Shown here: in pieces, positions 13,291 to 22,190 of the stretch
How positions within the stretch are numbered: position 1 is the first letter of the stretch
How the letters are laid out: each line of letters begins with the position of its first letter
Source: an uncultured Methylococcaceae bacterium
GTDB taxonomy: Bacteria > Pseudomonadota > Gammaproteobacteria > Methylococcales > Methylococcaceae
Reading direction: 5' to 3'
NCBI GenBank assembly: GCA_903859815.1
Contig: CAIOOA010000167.1
Coordinates: forward strand, 1 to 32,089
Length of the DNA stretch: 32,089 nucleotides
The notes under the pieces: model-generated
Seen by the model: only the letters and a program-made list of their open reading frames with translations
The model's database searches: none
Told to the model about the DNA's origin: nothing
Translations under genes and position numbers: made by a program

Positions 13291-15673
13291 GCAGAAAAAA
13301 AGGCGTAAAATTTCCGCCAAATCAAAGCCGCAGCCCACTCGCTCCGGCTTTTCCAGATTTTTGCGAAAGTGGATATTCCTCCTAGCTCTAATCATTATCA
13401 TTGCCGCCATTCCCTATATCTATTACTTAGACTACACGGTTCGGGCGCAATTCGAAGGCAAGCGTTGGGCGCTGCCGGCCAGAGTGTATGCTGCCCCGGT
13501 GGAGTTATACACCGGCCTTGCCATGGACGAAGCCAGACTGGCCAAAATCCTCAGCGAATTAAAATACCGGCCTGATCCAAACCTGTCCACCCAAGGCAGT
13601 TATGTCCGCTTAGGTAGCGAGATCACCCTCAATACCCGACCCTTCAAGTTTTGGGACAAACCCGAGCCCGCCCATTATGTGCGGATTGTATTTTCGGGCG
13701 GCAGCATCGAGACCATCGAGGATGTGAAATCCAACAAAGAGCTTTCGCTGCTGCGTTTGGAGCCGATACAAATTGGCAGTTTTTACCCTGCCCTCAAGGA
13801 GGATCGGGTTCTCATCAAGTTGGATCAAGCTCCCAAACCCTTGGTCAATGCCTTGCTGGCAACAGAAGACCGAGATTTCTACGATCATTTCGGCATCTCG
13901 CCTAAGGGTATTTTGCGGGCGGCTTGGGCCAATATCCGGGCCGGTGGCTTGGTGCAGGGCGGCAGCACCTTGACCCAGCAGTTGGTGAAGAACTTTTATC
14001 TCAATTCCGAGCGCACCCTGATCCGCAAACTGAACGAAGTCATCATGGCTTTGATTCTGGAAGCCCGTTATTCCAAGGATGCCATACTCGAAGCCTATAT
14101 GAACGAAATTTACCTAGGCCAAGACGGGGCTAGGGCGATTCATGGGTTTGGATTGGCGAGTCAATTTTATTTCAGCCGTACCCCGGATGAATTGGAATTG
14201 CAACATAGCGCCTTGTTGGTGGCCTTGGTGCGTGGACCATCGTTTTACGACCCGATCAAAACCCCGGAAAAAGCGAAAAAGCGCCGTGACATGGTGCTGG
14301 ATGAAATGGCGGACTTGGGCTACATCACCAAATACCAAGCGGAACAAGCCCAACAACAGCCACTGGATATAGTCAAAGACCCCCATCAAGCCATTAGCCG
14401 TTATCCTTCCTTCCTAGATTTAGTCAGACGCCAATTGCAACAGGAATACCGCAATGAAGACTTGACTTCCGAAGGCTTAGGGATTTTCACCACCTTGGAT
14501 GTGGAAGCCCAAGACAGTCTGGAAGCCGCTATCGATTCAACCTTGAAGAAGCTGGACAAGCAAACCAAAACCGAGGTTCCTCTGGAAACAGCCGCCATCT
14601 TCACCCGCCGGACGACAGGCGAAATCATCGCGTTTGCCGGTGCGCGAGACCCCACCTCCGTGGGCTTCAACCGTGCCTTGGACTCGGTGCGCCAAATTGG
14701 CTCGCTTTATAAACCCGTCGTTTATCTGACCGCGTTGGCAAACCCGCAAAAATTCACGGTCATCACGCCAATTCAAGACACGTCGATTCGTATGGCAAAT
14801 CAGGGTACTGAAACTTGGATTCCGAAGAATTATGATAATCGCGAACATGGCACTGTGCCTTTGCATAAGGCATTGGCGAACTCTTTCAACCTGGCGACCG
14901 TGCGCGTGGGCATGGGCGTGGGCGTTGCCCATACCATAAAGACCTTGCATAACTTAGGCGTTGAACGTTCCATGCCCGTATTCCCATCCACTTTGTTAGG
15001 AGTAGGCGAACTCAGCCCGATGGATGTGGCCCAAATGTACCAAACCCTCGCCAGCGACGGCTTTGTCACCCCACCCCATGCGATTCAATCGGTGGTGGCC
15101 TTGGACGGCAAACCCCTGCAACGTTATGGCTTGAAGGTCAAGCAAGCGATGGACCCATCGGCGGTGTTCATCGTCAACACCATTTTGCAAGAAGTGGCGC
15201 GTGAAGGAACCGCCAAACCCGTCTATACGTTTCTGCCCAAAAACTTCAACGTGGCAGGAAAAACGGGAACCACCAACGACATGCGCGATAGTTGGTTTGC
15301 CGGCTTCACCGGGGATTATCTGGGCGTGGTTTGGGTCGGTCGGGACGACAACCAACCCGCCAAGCTGACCGGGGCGCAAGGGGCTTTGCAAGTGTGGGGG
15401 GCGGCCATGAAAAAAATCAGCCGCGAACCCTTGACCTTGGACCCGCCGGAGGATGTCTCCATGGTTTATATAGACCGCAGCAACGGACTGCGAGCCAGCG
15501 AGGGTTGCCCGACAGCTTCGCCCTTCCCTTTCATCAAGGGTTCCGCGCCCAGCGGACATTCCTCTTGTTCGCAAGCCGAAGAAAGTGCCCCCGAAAGCCC
15601 CCCAGCCGAAAAACCCGAGAAAACTGAAAACACAGGCGACAAAGAAGGTTCATGGTTGAAGGAGTTGTTTTGA
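13289..15673 (+). CDS. mrcB: Penicillin-binding protein 1B (bifunctional glycosyltransferase/transpeptidase)
   Basis: The product has 794 residues. A short basic cytoplasmic tail precedes one membrane helix (WIFLLALIIIIAAIPYIYYL, about 29-48). A UB2H-like segment (about 60-155) follows, the docking site for the LpoB activator in E. coli. The GT51 glycosyltransferase has ATEDRDFYDHFG (catalytic Glu, about 193), QGGSTLTQQLVKN and RKLNEVIMALILEARYSKDAILEAYMNEIYLG. The transpeptidase has SLYK (about 471, serine nucleophile), SFN (AANSFN-like) and KTGTT (about 658). It polymerises and crosslinks peptidoglycan in the periplasm. The start codon lies in a 15-bp inverted-repeat arm, and no clear Shine-Dalgarno is present. 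Confidence 0.96.
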   Translation: MQKKRRKISAKSKPQPTRSGFSRFLRKWIFLLALIIIIAAIPYIYYLDYTVRAQFEGKRWALPARVYAAPVELYTGLAMDEARLAKILSELKYRPDPNLSTQGSYVRLGSEITLNTRPFKFWDKPEPAHYVRIVFSGGSIETIEDVKSNKELSLLRLEPIQIGSFYPALKEDRVLIKLDQAPKPLVNALLATEDRDFYDHFGISPKGILRAAWANIRAGGLVQGGSTLTQQLVKNFYLNSERTLIRKLNEVIMALILEARYSKDAILEAYMNEIYLGQDGARAIHGFGLASQFYFSRTPDELELQHSALLVALVRGPSFYDPIKTPEKAKKRRDMVLDEMADLGYITKYQAEQAQQQPLDIVKDPHQAISRYPSFLDLVRRQLQQEYRNEDLTSEGLGIFTTLDVEAQDSLEAAIDSTLKKLDKQTKTEVPLETAAIFTRRTTGEIIAFAGARDPTSVGFNRALDSVRQIGSLYKPVVYLTALANPQKFTVITPIQDTSIRMANQGTETWIPKNYDNREHGTVPLHKALANSFNLATVRVGMGVGVAHTIKTLHNLGVERSMPVFPSTLLGVGELSPMDVAQMYQTLASDGFVTPPHAIQSVVALDGKPLQRYGLKVKQAMDPSAVFIVNTILQEVAREGTAKPVYTFLPKNFNVAGKTGTTNDMRDSWFAGFTGDYLGVVWVGRDDNQPAKLTGAQGALQVWGAAMKKISREPLTLDPPEDVSMVYIDRSNGLRASEGCPTASPFPFIKGSAPSGHSSCSQAEESAPESPPAEKPEKTENTGDKEGSWLKELF

Positions 15674-15713
15674 GGGGTTAAGCTATGAAATAAATTTCGG
15701 ATGAGGCATCGAC

Positions 15714-16232
15714 ATGACTGACGAAGAACTGAAAGAACTGGTCTCAAAACTGGCAGTTTCGCAAAAAGAAACCGACAGACAATTAAAAGAACTCGGCAAA
15801 CAAATTGGCGGATTAGGCGAAAAGTTCGGCAGTTTTACTGAAGGCTTGGCCTTGCCGTCCATGAGCAAGATTTTAACCGAGCGTTTTGGCATGGAGGTGG
15901 TTAGCCCCAGTGTTCGTGTGAGCAAACAAGGAGAACACATGGAAATTGATGTTTTGGCCTATGCCAACAGCCTGATCAACGAAGCCTACGTCGTCGAAGT
16001 CAAAAGCCATGCGCGGGAAGAAGCCATCGGGCAATTGCACTCCATTCTGGAGCGATTCCGCCGATTTTTCCCCGAACATAAAGACAAAGCCGTGTATGGC
16101 ATTTTGGCAGCAGTCGATCTATCCGAAGAGTTGAGGCAACGAATATTAAAGGCCGGCTTTTATGTCGCCCGGATACATAATGAAGTGTTTGAATTGGATG
16201 TACCGGCGAATTTTAAGCCTAAGGCATATTAA
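15714..16232 (+). CDS. PD-(D/E)XK nuclease-like protein (DUF3782-type)
   Basis: The product has 172 residues. The N-terminal 35 residues are a charged coiled coil (ELKELVSKLAVSQKETDRQL). The core then contains MEIDVLAYANSLINEAYVVEVKSHAREEAIGQL, the E...D...ExK arrangement of the PD-(D/E)XK fold. It matches uncharacterised DUF3782-like proteins that are abundant in filamentous and repeat-rich bacteria. Catalytic residues look intact (Asp of EIDV, Glu-x-Lys of VEVKS). The cellular substrate is unknown; such genes are often seen near mobile DNA. GGATGAGG lies upstream of the ATG. The stop is followed by palindromic element copy A. Confidence 0.75.
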   Translation: MTDEELKELVSKLAVSQKETDRQLKELGKQIGGLGEKFGSFTEGLALPSMSKILTERFGMEVVSPSVRVSKQGEHMEIDVLAYANSLINEAYVVEVKSHAREEAIGQLHSILERFRRFFPEHKDKAVYGILAAVDLSEELRQRILKAGFYVARIHNEVFELDVPANFKPKAY

Positions 16233-16258
16233 CTGATGTTACGCGGCGGTCTAGTTTT

Positions 16259-16337
16259 GGAGCGTCAAAGCTTGCTTTGACAGGCGAAGCAAGCTTCGCA
16301 TTTTTAACTCTCTTGTCAAAGCAAGCTTTGACGCTCC
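16259..16337. repeat. GTCAAAGC palindromic element, copy A
   Basis: The 79-bp element has perfect 24-bp terminal inverted repeats (16259-16282 and 16314-16337, outer bases GGAGCGTC and GACGCTCC). Each arm contains the palindrome-like GTCAAAGC-TT-GCTTTGAC, and the centre has GCGAAGC-AA-GCTTCGC at 16284-16299, so it is three nested palindromes. Copies B and C are at 17549 and 19838. Confidence 0.88.
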
Positions 16338-16694
16338 CAATCCTACCATTGACATTATTATGGCATAGGGGGTAAATACTGACTTTGGCGCGGGACGCTG
16401 CCGCGCCAACTCATTTAATATGCAGGCTTTGTTAAGCTAAATTCATTCCCCAAACCTCATAAGCCCAGCCGACCAAGCTTGCCAAAGCGTTCAACTTGGA
16501 GTACTTTTCCAGTATTTCATCAAGATTTGGTCATCTTTTTTTGCTTAGCAGAACGCAATGAATAGCAACAAACCAAATGATGCCTAGGCTTGTTTAAATA
16601 CCTTAAGAAAAGGGAGCAAGATTAACTTATTCCCCTCTGATTATTTTGCTAAACAAATCAAAAGTTTCACTCAGTCGCTACTTTAGAAATATAT
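16338..16694. other. Intergenic region upstream of the SDR gene
   Basis: This is 357 bases with no convincing ORF or RNA gene. It is AT-rich near the SDR start (TTAGAAATATAT), with no clear ribosome site just before the ATG. I see no well-spaced promoter. Confidence 0.5.
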
Positions 16695-17525
16695 ATGAAT
16701 GACAAATCAGTATTAATCACAGGCTGCTCTTCCGGCATAGGCTTATGTTGCGCGGAGGGCTTGCACAAACGCGGCTACCGGGTATTTGCCACCGCCCGCA
16801 AACCAGACGATGTGACAACACTCGAGGAAAAGGGCTTGGAGGCTTACCGATTGGATGTGGCAGATTCCGCCTCGATCAATGAAGCCATTGGGACGATATT
16901 GGAAATCACCGGGGGCAAACTCTACGGCTTATTTAATAACGCGGGTTTTGGACAACCGGGGGCGGTTGAAGACCTGAGCCGGGAAGCCATACGCGAACAA
17001 TTTGAAACCAATGTGTTTGGAACTTTGGAACTGACGAATAAGGTATTGCCGATCATGCGCCAACAAGGCGAGGGCCGGGTCATCATTAATAGTTCCGTAT
17101 TAGGATTTGCCGCAATGCCTTATCGTGGCGCTTATAATTCCAGCAAATACGCATTGGAAGGTTTGGCCGACACGCTCAGACTGGAATTAATCGGGAGTGG
17201 GGTTTATGTTTCACTGGTTGAACCCGGACCCATCAGCAGCCGTTTCCGGGATAACGCTTATGCCATGTATCTGAAACACATCAAACCGGAAAACAGCCAT
17301 CACATCAAAAGATACCAAGGCATGGAAGCACGTTTATTAAAACAAGGGGCGGCAGTCCCATTTACTTTAGGCCCGGAGGCGGTATTACAACGGGTCATCC
17401 ACGCCTTGGAAGCCAAAAAACCCCAAGCCCGTTATTACGTCACCTTCCCCACGTATTTATTTGGCTACTTGAAGCGAGTATTGCCCACTTATTGGCTGGA
17501 CAATTTGTTAAAGCGGATTGATTAG
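16695..17525 (+). CDS. YbbO-like short-chain dehydrogenase/reductase
   Basis: The 276-residue classical SDR has the cofactor loop TGCSSGIG (residues about 9-16), RK at about 36-37 favouring NADP, NNAG, the catalytic serine in NSSVLG, and YNSSK (Tyr and Lys). It resembles E. coli YbbO over its length: the same VLITGCSSGIGL start, LYGLFNNAGFG, SLVEPGPISSRF and FTLGPEAV, and a C-terminal YVTFPTYLFGYLKRVLP. YbbO is an NADP-dependent aldehyde reductase, so a role in reducing long-chain or other aldehydes is likely, but substrate cannot be read here. The stop codon abuts the GGAGCG start of the palindromic element at 17525. Confidence 0.88.
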   Translation: MNDKSVLITGCSSGIGLCCAEGLHKRGYRVFATARKPDDVTTLEEKGLEAYRLDVADSASINEAIGTILEITGGKLYGLFNNAGFGQPGAVEDLSREAIREQFETNVFGTLELTNKVLPIMRQQGEGRVIINSSVLGFAAMPYRGAYNSSKYALEGLADTLRLELIGSGVYVSLVEPGPISSRFRDNAYAMYLKHIKPENSHHIKRYQGMEARLLKQGAAVPFTLGPEAVLQRVIHALEAKKPQARYYVTFPTYLFGYLKRVLPTYWLDNLLKRID

Positions 17526-17626
17526 GAGCGTCAAAGCTTCCTAGGATTGGAGCGTCAAAGCTTGCTTAGACAATAGTTTAAATAATCGAAGCTTGCTTCG
17601 CCTGTCAAAGCAAGCTTTGACGCTCC
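17525..17626. repeat. GTCAAAGC palindromic element, copy B, with an extra partial arm
   Basis: A partial arm (GGAGCGTCAAAGCTTCC, 17525-17541) precedes a full copy at 17549-17626 with arms starting GGAGCGTC and ending GACGCTCC. The central CGAAGC-TT-GCTTCG hairpin is at 17587-17600. It lies between the convergent SDR gene and metG and could end transcription of both. Confidence 0.85.
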
Positions 17627-17634
17627 CTAAAACA

Positions 17635-19734
17635 TTATTTAACCCGCATCCCCGGTTTTGCGCCTTCATCAGGAAATAGCACACACGGCCCGCCACGCTC
17701 GTCGCTGGCGGCCAATACCATGCCTTCGGACAAACCGAACTTCATCTTGCGGGGTTCAAGGTTGGCAACCATGACGGTCAACTTGCCTTCCAATTGTGAC
17801 GGGTCATAAGCCGATTTAATGCCGGCAAACACCGTCCGAGGCTCCAACTCACCAATATCCAAGGTCAGTTTCAATAATTTGTCGGCTTTTTCGACATGTT
17901 CGGCTTTGACGATGCGGGCGATGCGTAAATCGATCTTGGCAAACTCATCGATGCCTATCGTTTCGGCAATGGGTTGAATCGTATGCTGTTGATGTTCGGC
18001 ATGGCGTTGTTCGGAATGGGGTTCCGGCTCGACAGTGGCTTGCATGTTGGTTTTGTTGGCCTCCACGAGTGCCTCGATTTGTTTGGATTCGATGCGGGTC
18101 ATGAGGTGTTGGTATGTATTAATTTGATGGCCTTCGGGCAACGTTTTATAAACATCATCCCACACCAACGGTATATTTAAAAACTGCTCAACTTGAATAC
18201 CAAGCTTGGGCAATATTGGTTTAAGATAAAGAGCGAGATCGCGGAATAGACCCAATGCAGTTGTACAAACTTGATGGAGCTTTTCCTGGTTTTCTTGCGT
18301 GTCTTCTAATTTTGCCAATTCCCAAGGCTTATTATTATTCACATAGACATTCGCCTTATCTGCAATCTCCATAATTTTACGGACAGCCTTTGCATAATCT
18401 CTTGTTTCGTAATATTGAGCAATTTCCCTTGAAGCACTCGCAGAATCAAATTCCTCGCTCGCTAGTGGATCAGGGCTACCCAATTTTCCATCGAATCGCT
18501 TAGAAATAAATCCAGCACATCGGCTTGCAATATTAACAAACTTCCCCACCAAATCACTATTCACCCTTGCGACAAAATCTTCCAAGCTTAAGTCAATATC
18601 TTCCATCGTCCCATTCAATTTGCAAGCATAGTAATACCGCAGCCATTCAGGATTTAAGCCTTGTTTTAAATAACTTTCCGCTGTAATGAACGTGCCACGG
18701 GATTTGGACATTTTCTCGCCATTCACAGTCAAGAAACCATGGGCAAATACTTTGGTCGGAGTGCGGAAGTCTGAATGTTCCAGCATCGCAGGCCAAAACA
18801 GCGCATGGAAATATAGGATATCTTTGCCAATGAAATGATAGAGTTCAGCTTGGGAATCTTTGCTCCAATACTCATCGAAATCCTTCCCTGAACGATCAGT
18901 AAAATTCTTGAAGCTTCCCATATACCCGATGGGCGCATCCAGCCAAACATAAAAGTACTTACCCGGCGCATCGGGTATCTCAAAACCAAAATAGGGTGCG
19001 TCGCGGGAAATATCCCAATCGGATAATTTATTCTCCCCTTCCAAACCCAACCATTCCTGCATTTTATTGGCGGCTTCGGGTTGCAGGGGTGGGGTTTCGT
19101 TCAGTTGCCCTGTCGTCCACTCGCGCAAGTATTTCTGACACACCGGATCGGACAGTTTAAAGAAATAATGCACCGATTCCCGACGCACTGGGGCCGCACC
19201 CGATACCACTGAATAGGGGTTGATCAAATCAGTGGGGGTATAAGTCGTCCCGCAAGCCTCACAAGAATCGCCATATTGATCCTTGGCGTGGCATTTGGGG
19301 CATTCACCTTTAATGAAACGGTCGGGCAAGAACATTTCCTTGACCGGATCGTAATATTGTTCAATGGCGCGAGATTCAATCAGCCCACGATCTTTCAAAC
19401 GCTGATAAATCGTCTCGGCAAAATAACGGGTTTCATCCGAATGGGTGGTGTAGTAATTATCGAATGCGACATGAAAACCTTGGAAATCCCGATAATGCTC
19501 ACCATGCACACGGGCAATCAATGCTTCCGGGGTGATCCCCTCCTTCTCGGCTCGTAGCATGATGGGCGTGCCGTGGGTATCGTCGGCGCAGACATAATGA
19601 CAGTCATGACCGCGCATTTTTTGGAAGCGCACCCATATGTCGGTCTGTATGTATTCGACCAAATGGCCTAAATGGATAGGGCCGTTGGCATAAGGCAAGG
19701 CACTGGTGACGAGAATTTTACGTTTGTCGCTCAT
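17635..19734 (-). CDS. metG: Methionyl-tRNA synthetase
   Basis: The product has 699 residues from the ATG at 19734 ([18 protein letters not shown]); the frame is open 12 codons further without family support. The HIGH-type motif is PIHLGHL. The zinc knuckle is in [18 protein letters not shown], and the KMSKS loop is [14 protein letters not shown]-terminal EMAP-II-like tRNA-binding domain follows a linker: [27 protein letters not shown] to the end (about 595-699). It charges initiator and elongator tRNA-Met. It is the last gene of the minus-strand group; copy C of the palindromic element lies between it and rsxE, so it may be separately expressed. Confidence 0.97.
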   Translation of the reverse strand: MSDKRKILVTSALPYANGPIHLGHLVEYIQTDIWVRFQKMRGHDCHYVCADDTHGTPIMLRAEKEGITPEALIARVHGEHYRDFQGFHVAFDNYYTTHSDETRYFAETIYQRLKDRGLIESRAIEQYYDPVKEMFLPDRFIKGECPKCHAKDQYGDSCEACGTTYTPTDLINPYSVVSGAAPVRRESVHYFFKLSDPVCQKYLREWTTGQLNETPPLQPEAANKMQEWLGLEGENKLSDWDISRDAPYFGFEIPDAPGKYFYVWLDAPIGYMGSFKNFTDRSGKDFDEYWSKDSQAELYHFIGKDILYFHALFWPAMLEHSDFRTPTKVFAHGFLTVNGEKMSKSRGTFITAESYLKQGLNPEWLRYYYACKLNGTMEDIDLSLEDFVARVNSDLVGKFVNIASRCAGFISKRFDGKLGSPDPLASEEFDSASASREIAQYYETRDYAKAVRKIMEIADKANVYVNNNKPWELAKLEDTQENQEKLHQVCTTALGLFRDLALYLKPILPKLGIQVEQFLNIPLVWDDVYKTLPEGHQINTYQHLMTRIESKQIEALVEANKTNMQATVEPEPHSEQRHAEHQQHTIQPIAETIGIDEFAKIDLRIARIVKAEHVEKADKLLKLTLDIGELEPRTVFAGIKSAYDPSQLEGKLTVMVANLEPRKMKFGLSEGMVLAASDERGGPCVLFPDEGAKPGMRVK

Positions 19735-19837
19735 GGGTAAACAATCGGGATAGGTCAGAGAATGGGGCAATTATCCCATAAACTAGGCTTCTAGGAGTGA
19801 CCCATGGCCGTATTTAGTGATGATCCCTTCTTCGCTA

Positions 19838-19908
19838 GGAGCGCCAAAGCTTGCTTTGGCAATCAAACCAAAGCTTACTCTACCTGTCAAAGCAAGCTTT
19901 GACGCTCC
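19838..19908. repeat. GTCAAAGC palindromic element, copy C
   Basis: The arms are 19838-19861 (GGAGCGCC start) and 19885-19908 (GACGCTCC end), 22 of 24 positions complementary. The left arm carries GCCAAAGC and GCTTTGGC where copies A and B have GTCAAAGC and GCTTTGAC, keeping its own internal palindrome. It lies one base beyond the rsxE stop and about 100 bases upstream of metG. Confidence 0.83.
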
Positions 19909-19909
19909 C

Positions 19910-20557
19910 TCACCTATCATTCACTCTCGCATCGATTAGATTCTTGAATGCAATGATTAACCCCAAGCCAATAAATGCGCCGGGGGGTAGGATGGCTAAT
20001 AGAAGTCCTTCATAGTCATGAAACACCTCAATAGACCAATGTTTGGCAATGTCTCCAAACATAAGATCGGCACGAGCGAACAACTGACCGGTTCCAATTA
20101 ACTCGCGGATGGCACCCAACGCCACCAACACCAAGGAGAAACCTAGGCCCATAAACAATCCATCGGCCAAGGCTTTATCAACGGTATTTTTGGACGCATA
20201 GGCTTCGGCACGGCCCATGATTGCGCAGTTGGTGACGATCAGAGGAATAAAAATGCCGAGTATCTTATGCAAATCATGAAAAAAAGCATTCATGAGCAAA
20301 TCGATGATGGTGACATTGGCGGCGATCATTAGCACATAAACGGGCAAACGCACCTCGTGACTCACCTGCTTGCGGATCAATGACACAACAACATTGGATA
20401 AGACCAAAGCAACCGTCGTCGCCAAACCTAAACCAAAACTGTTGACCACCGAATTGCTAACCGCCAATAAAGGGCAAAGCCCTAGCAAAGCCACCAAGGC
20501 TTGGTTATTTTTCCACAAGCCGTTATAGGCAATATCGCGGTAAGGGGTCCAATCCAC
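19910..20557 (-). CDS. rsxE: Rnf/Rsx complex membrane subunit E
   Basis: This 215-residue integral membrane protein with about six helices belongs to the RnfA/RnfE family. GLWKNNQALVALLGLCPLLAVSNSVVNSFGLGLAT and LGIFIPLIVTNCAIMGRAEAYASKN carry the Cys-containing half-helices thought to hold an intramembrane 2Fe-2S cluster with RnfA. LPPGAFIGLGLIIAFKN is the standard C-terminus. The start is a GTG at 20557; alignment with the E. coli protein supports it. It follows the gdpd gene by six bases, so it is separated from rsxG by a foreign reading frame. It works in electron transfer between NADH and ferredoxin, coupled to Na+/H+ movement, or in SoxR reduction. Confidence 0.95.
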   Translation of the reverse strand: MDWTPYRDIAYNGLWKNNQALVALLGLCPLLAVSNSVVNSFGLGLATTVALVLSNVVVSLIRKQVSHEVRLPVYVLMIAANVTIIDLLMNAFFHDLHKILGIFIPLIVTNCAIMGRAEAYASKNTVDKALADGLFMGLGFSLVLVALGAIRELIGTGQLFARADLMFGDIAKHWSIEVFHDYEGLLLAILPPGAFIGLGLIIAFKNLIDARVNDR

Positions 20558-20563
20558 GGTGAT

Positions 20564-21496
20564 TTACTCGCTCAACACATCCCGAACCCGATTAGGGAAG
20601 TCGCTAATCAAACCTGTCACCCCGGCTTTAATCAACTGACGCATTTGGGCTTTGTCATTGCAAGTCCAGACATTGACTCTTTTGCCTGCATTACGGGCAT
20701 GTTGAATTCCATAGGGGTCCAATTTCCCCGTCACTGAGCTAAACCCCATCGAATCGTATTCGTTATAGCATCCGGGGTTATAAGCATCGGCATCCAAGAC
20801 TTTCAAATAATCCCCCGGCTTTGCCAAACGGTCACTCGTCAATGCACCTGTGGGTATGAGTTGGCTTAGGTTTCTGACGATGCATAACTGTTCATGATCG
20901 AACGAAGAAATAATGACACGATTTTCCATGTCAAGCGCTTGGATTAGCTTCACGACCTCTTCGGTCAAACTTTCGTACATTCTAGTCAAAGTTTTGATTT
21001 CCACATTGACCATCATTCCAGTGGATTTTGCCAATTCCAAAGTTTCGCGCAAAGTAGGCAGTTTAATCTCGCCTGATTGGTAATAATCTCTGTCTTCAGC
21101 ACTGACAAACTCGGCAATTTCAGCATCCGTTAGAGTTTGTAGGAAGTATTGGCGTCGGACTGGAGGAAGGTCAATCTCTCTAAGATACCAGCTTCCAGCA
21201 TCCAACGACCTGAGTTCCTTGAAGGTAAAATCAGAAACAAAATAAGTTTCCCGTCCGGGAAATTTAATTTTAACATCGGTACAACGAGTTAGCACATCAT
21301 CATGATGGACGATCAATTCGCCATCCTTGGATTTATGCACATCCATCTCAAACATAGGGCATCCAAATCGTTGCGCTTTGGCAAAGGATGCCAGTGTATT
21401 CTCCGGGGCGAATGCCCGTGCGCCACGATGGGCTATATTATAAACGTCAGTTGACCAGACAGATGCGGTACGTAATGGATTTAACAAAGTATTCAT
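20564..21496 (-). CDS. Glycerophosphodiester phosphodiesterase family protein inside the rnf operon
   Basis: The product has about 310 residues from the ATG at 21496; an in-frame ATG at 21571 would overlap rsxG by 32 bases, and neither has a strong ribosome site. IAHRGARAFAPENTLASFAKA is the GDPD start with the catalytic HRG and PENT, FEMDVHKSKDGELIVHHDD carries the metal-binding E-x-D and second His, and VNVEIKT and WTCND follow later. These enzymes split glycerophosphodiesters to glycerol-3-phosphate and an alcohol; this member has a long insert (about 120-150). No signal peptide is seen, so it is probably cytoplasmic. It is an unusual insertion between rsxG and rsxE, in the same direction and tightly spaced to rsxE. 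Confidence 0.9.
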   Translation of the reverse strand: MNTLLNPLRTASVWSTDVYNIAHRGARAFAPENTLASFAKAQRFGCPMFEMDVHKSKDGELIVHHDDVLTRCTDVKIKFPGRETYFVSDFTFKELRSLDAGSWYLREIDLPPVRRQYFLQTLTDAEIAEFVSAEDRDYYQSGEIKLPTLRETLELAKSTGMMVNVEIKTLTRMYESLTEEVVKLIQALDMENRVIISSFDHEQLCIVRNLSQLIPTGALTSDRLAKPGDYLKVLDADAYNPGCYNEYDSMGFSSVTGKLDPYGIQHARNAGKRVNVWTCNDKAQMRQLIKAGVTGLISDFPNRVRDVLSE

Positions 21497-21539
21497 GTAA
21501 CATCTACCATTTAGAAAAATGAAAACCTTAGAACTCCGA

Positions 21540-22190
21540 TTATTCTCGGTATGATAAATCGAATTCGCCATGTGTGGATATAATAAATAAAGTATTCCGG
21601 TGGTTGTTGAAATAATCCAAGGTATTCCTAACCGCCTTCACGACTGCCCTTGGTGTTATGGTTGCCCCTGTAAACTGGTCAAACACACCGCCATCGCGTT
21701 TTACCTTCCATTGCTTTTCAGGAGGATTACCCAAAAATAGCCCGTTGAAACCCAATATCCAGTTTGATTTGCTTTCATCAATGAAGTCACCCAAACCCGG
21801 TGTCTCCTTGTGTTCCAATACTCTTACGCCAAGGATTCCACCGTCAGCCTTGACACCAACCAGCAAATGAATGTCACCGCCATAGCCATCCGGGGCAATG
21901 GTCGAAAAAACAGCGGCAACGGGATTGCCAAAGTGTCTAGCCCTATGCACGGTAACAGACTTCGGGCCAAGGCTGGAATCGTCAATGACAATGACATCGG
22001 CAAGCATATCATTATCGTAAGTTCCAGTCGGAATCAAATTTTGCAAACTATGCAGCATAGTCAGCCGTTGATTCTCGGCAATTCTGGACTCTGTTGCATG
22101 ATGCACCAAGGTCACTAAACCGATGCCAATCAGAGAAAACAACCCCAGAATGGTGGCGGCGGAAACCATGGTTTTAATAGTCAGATTCAT
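21540..22190 (-). CDS. rsxG: Rnf/Rsx complex FMN-binding subunit G
   Basis: The product has 216 residues from the ATG at 22190, which overlaps the rsxD stop by four bases (ATGA); the longer open frame lies inside rsxD and is not used. One N-terminal membrane helix (MVSAATILGLFSLIGIGLVTLV) anchors a periplasmic FMN domain. GGDIHLLVGVKADGGILGVRVLEHKETPGLGD is the family core, and FTGATITPRAVVKAV carries the (S/T)GAT-x-(T/S) motif whose threonine bears covalent FMN. The tail after DYFNNH (NTLFIISTHGEFDLSYRE) is longer than usual. It passes electrons within the Rnf complex. Confidence 0.94.
   Translation of the reverse strand: MNLTIKTMVSAATILGLFSLIGIGLVTLVHHATESRIAENQRLTMLHSLQNLIPTGTYDNDMLADVIVIDDSSLGPKSVTVHRARHFGNPVAAVFSTIAPDGYGGDIHLLVGVKADGGILGVRVLEHKETPGLGDFIDESKSNWILGFNGLFLGNPPEKQWKVKRDGGVFDQFTGATITPRAVVKAVRNTLDYFNNHRNTLFIISTHGEFDLSYRE

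Noticed and set aside
14996-15574. 192-residue minus-strand ORF in mrcB
   Set aside because: Complement of the transpeptidase domain; mrcB is intact with all catalytic motifs.
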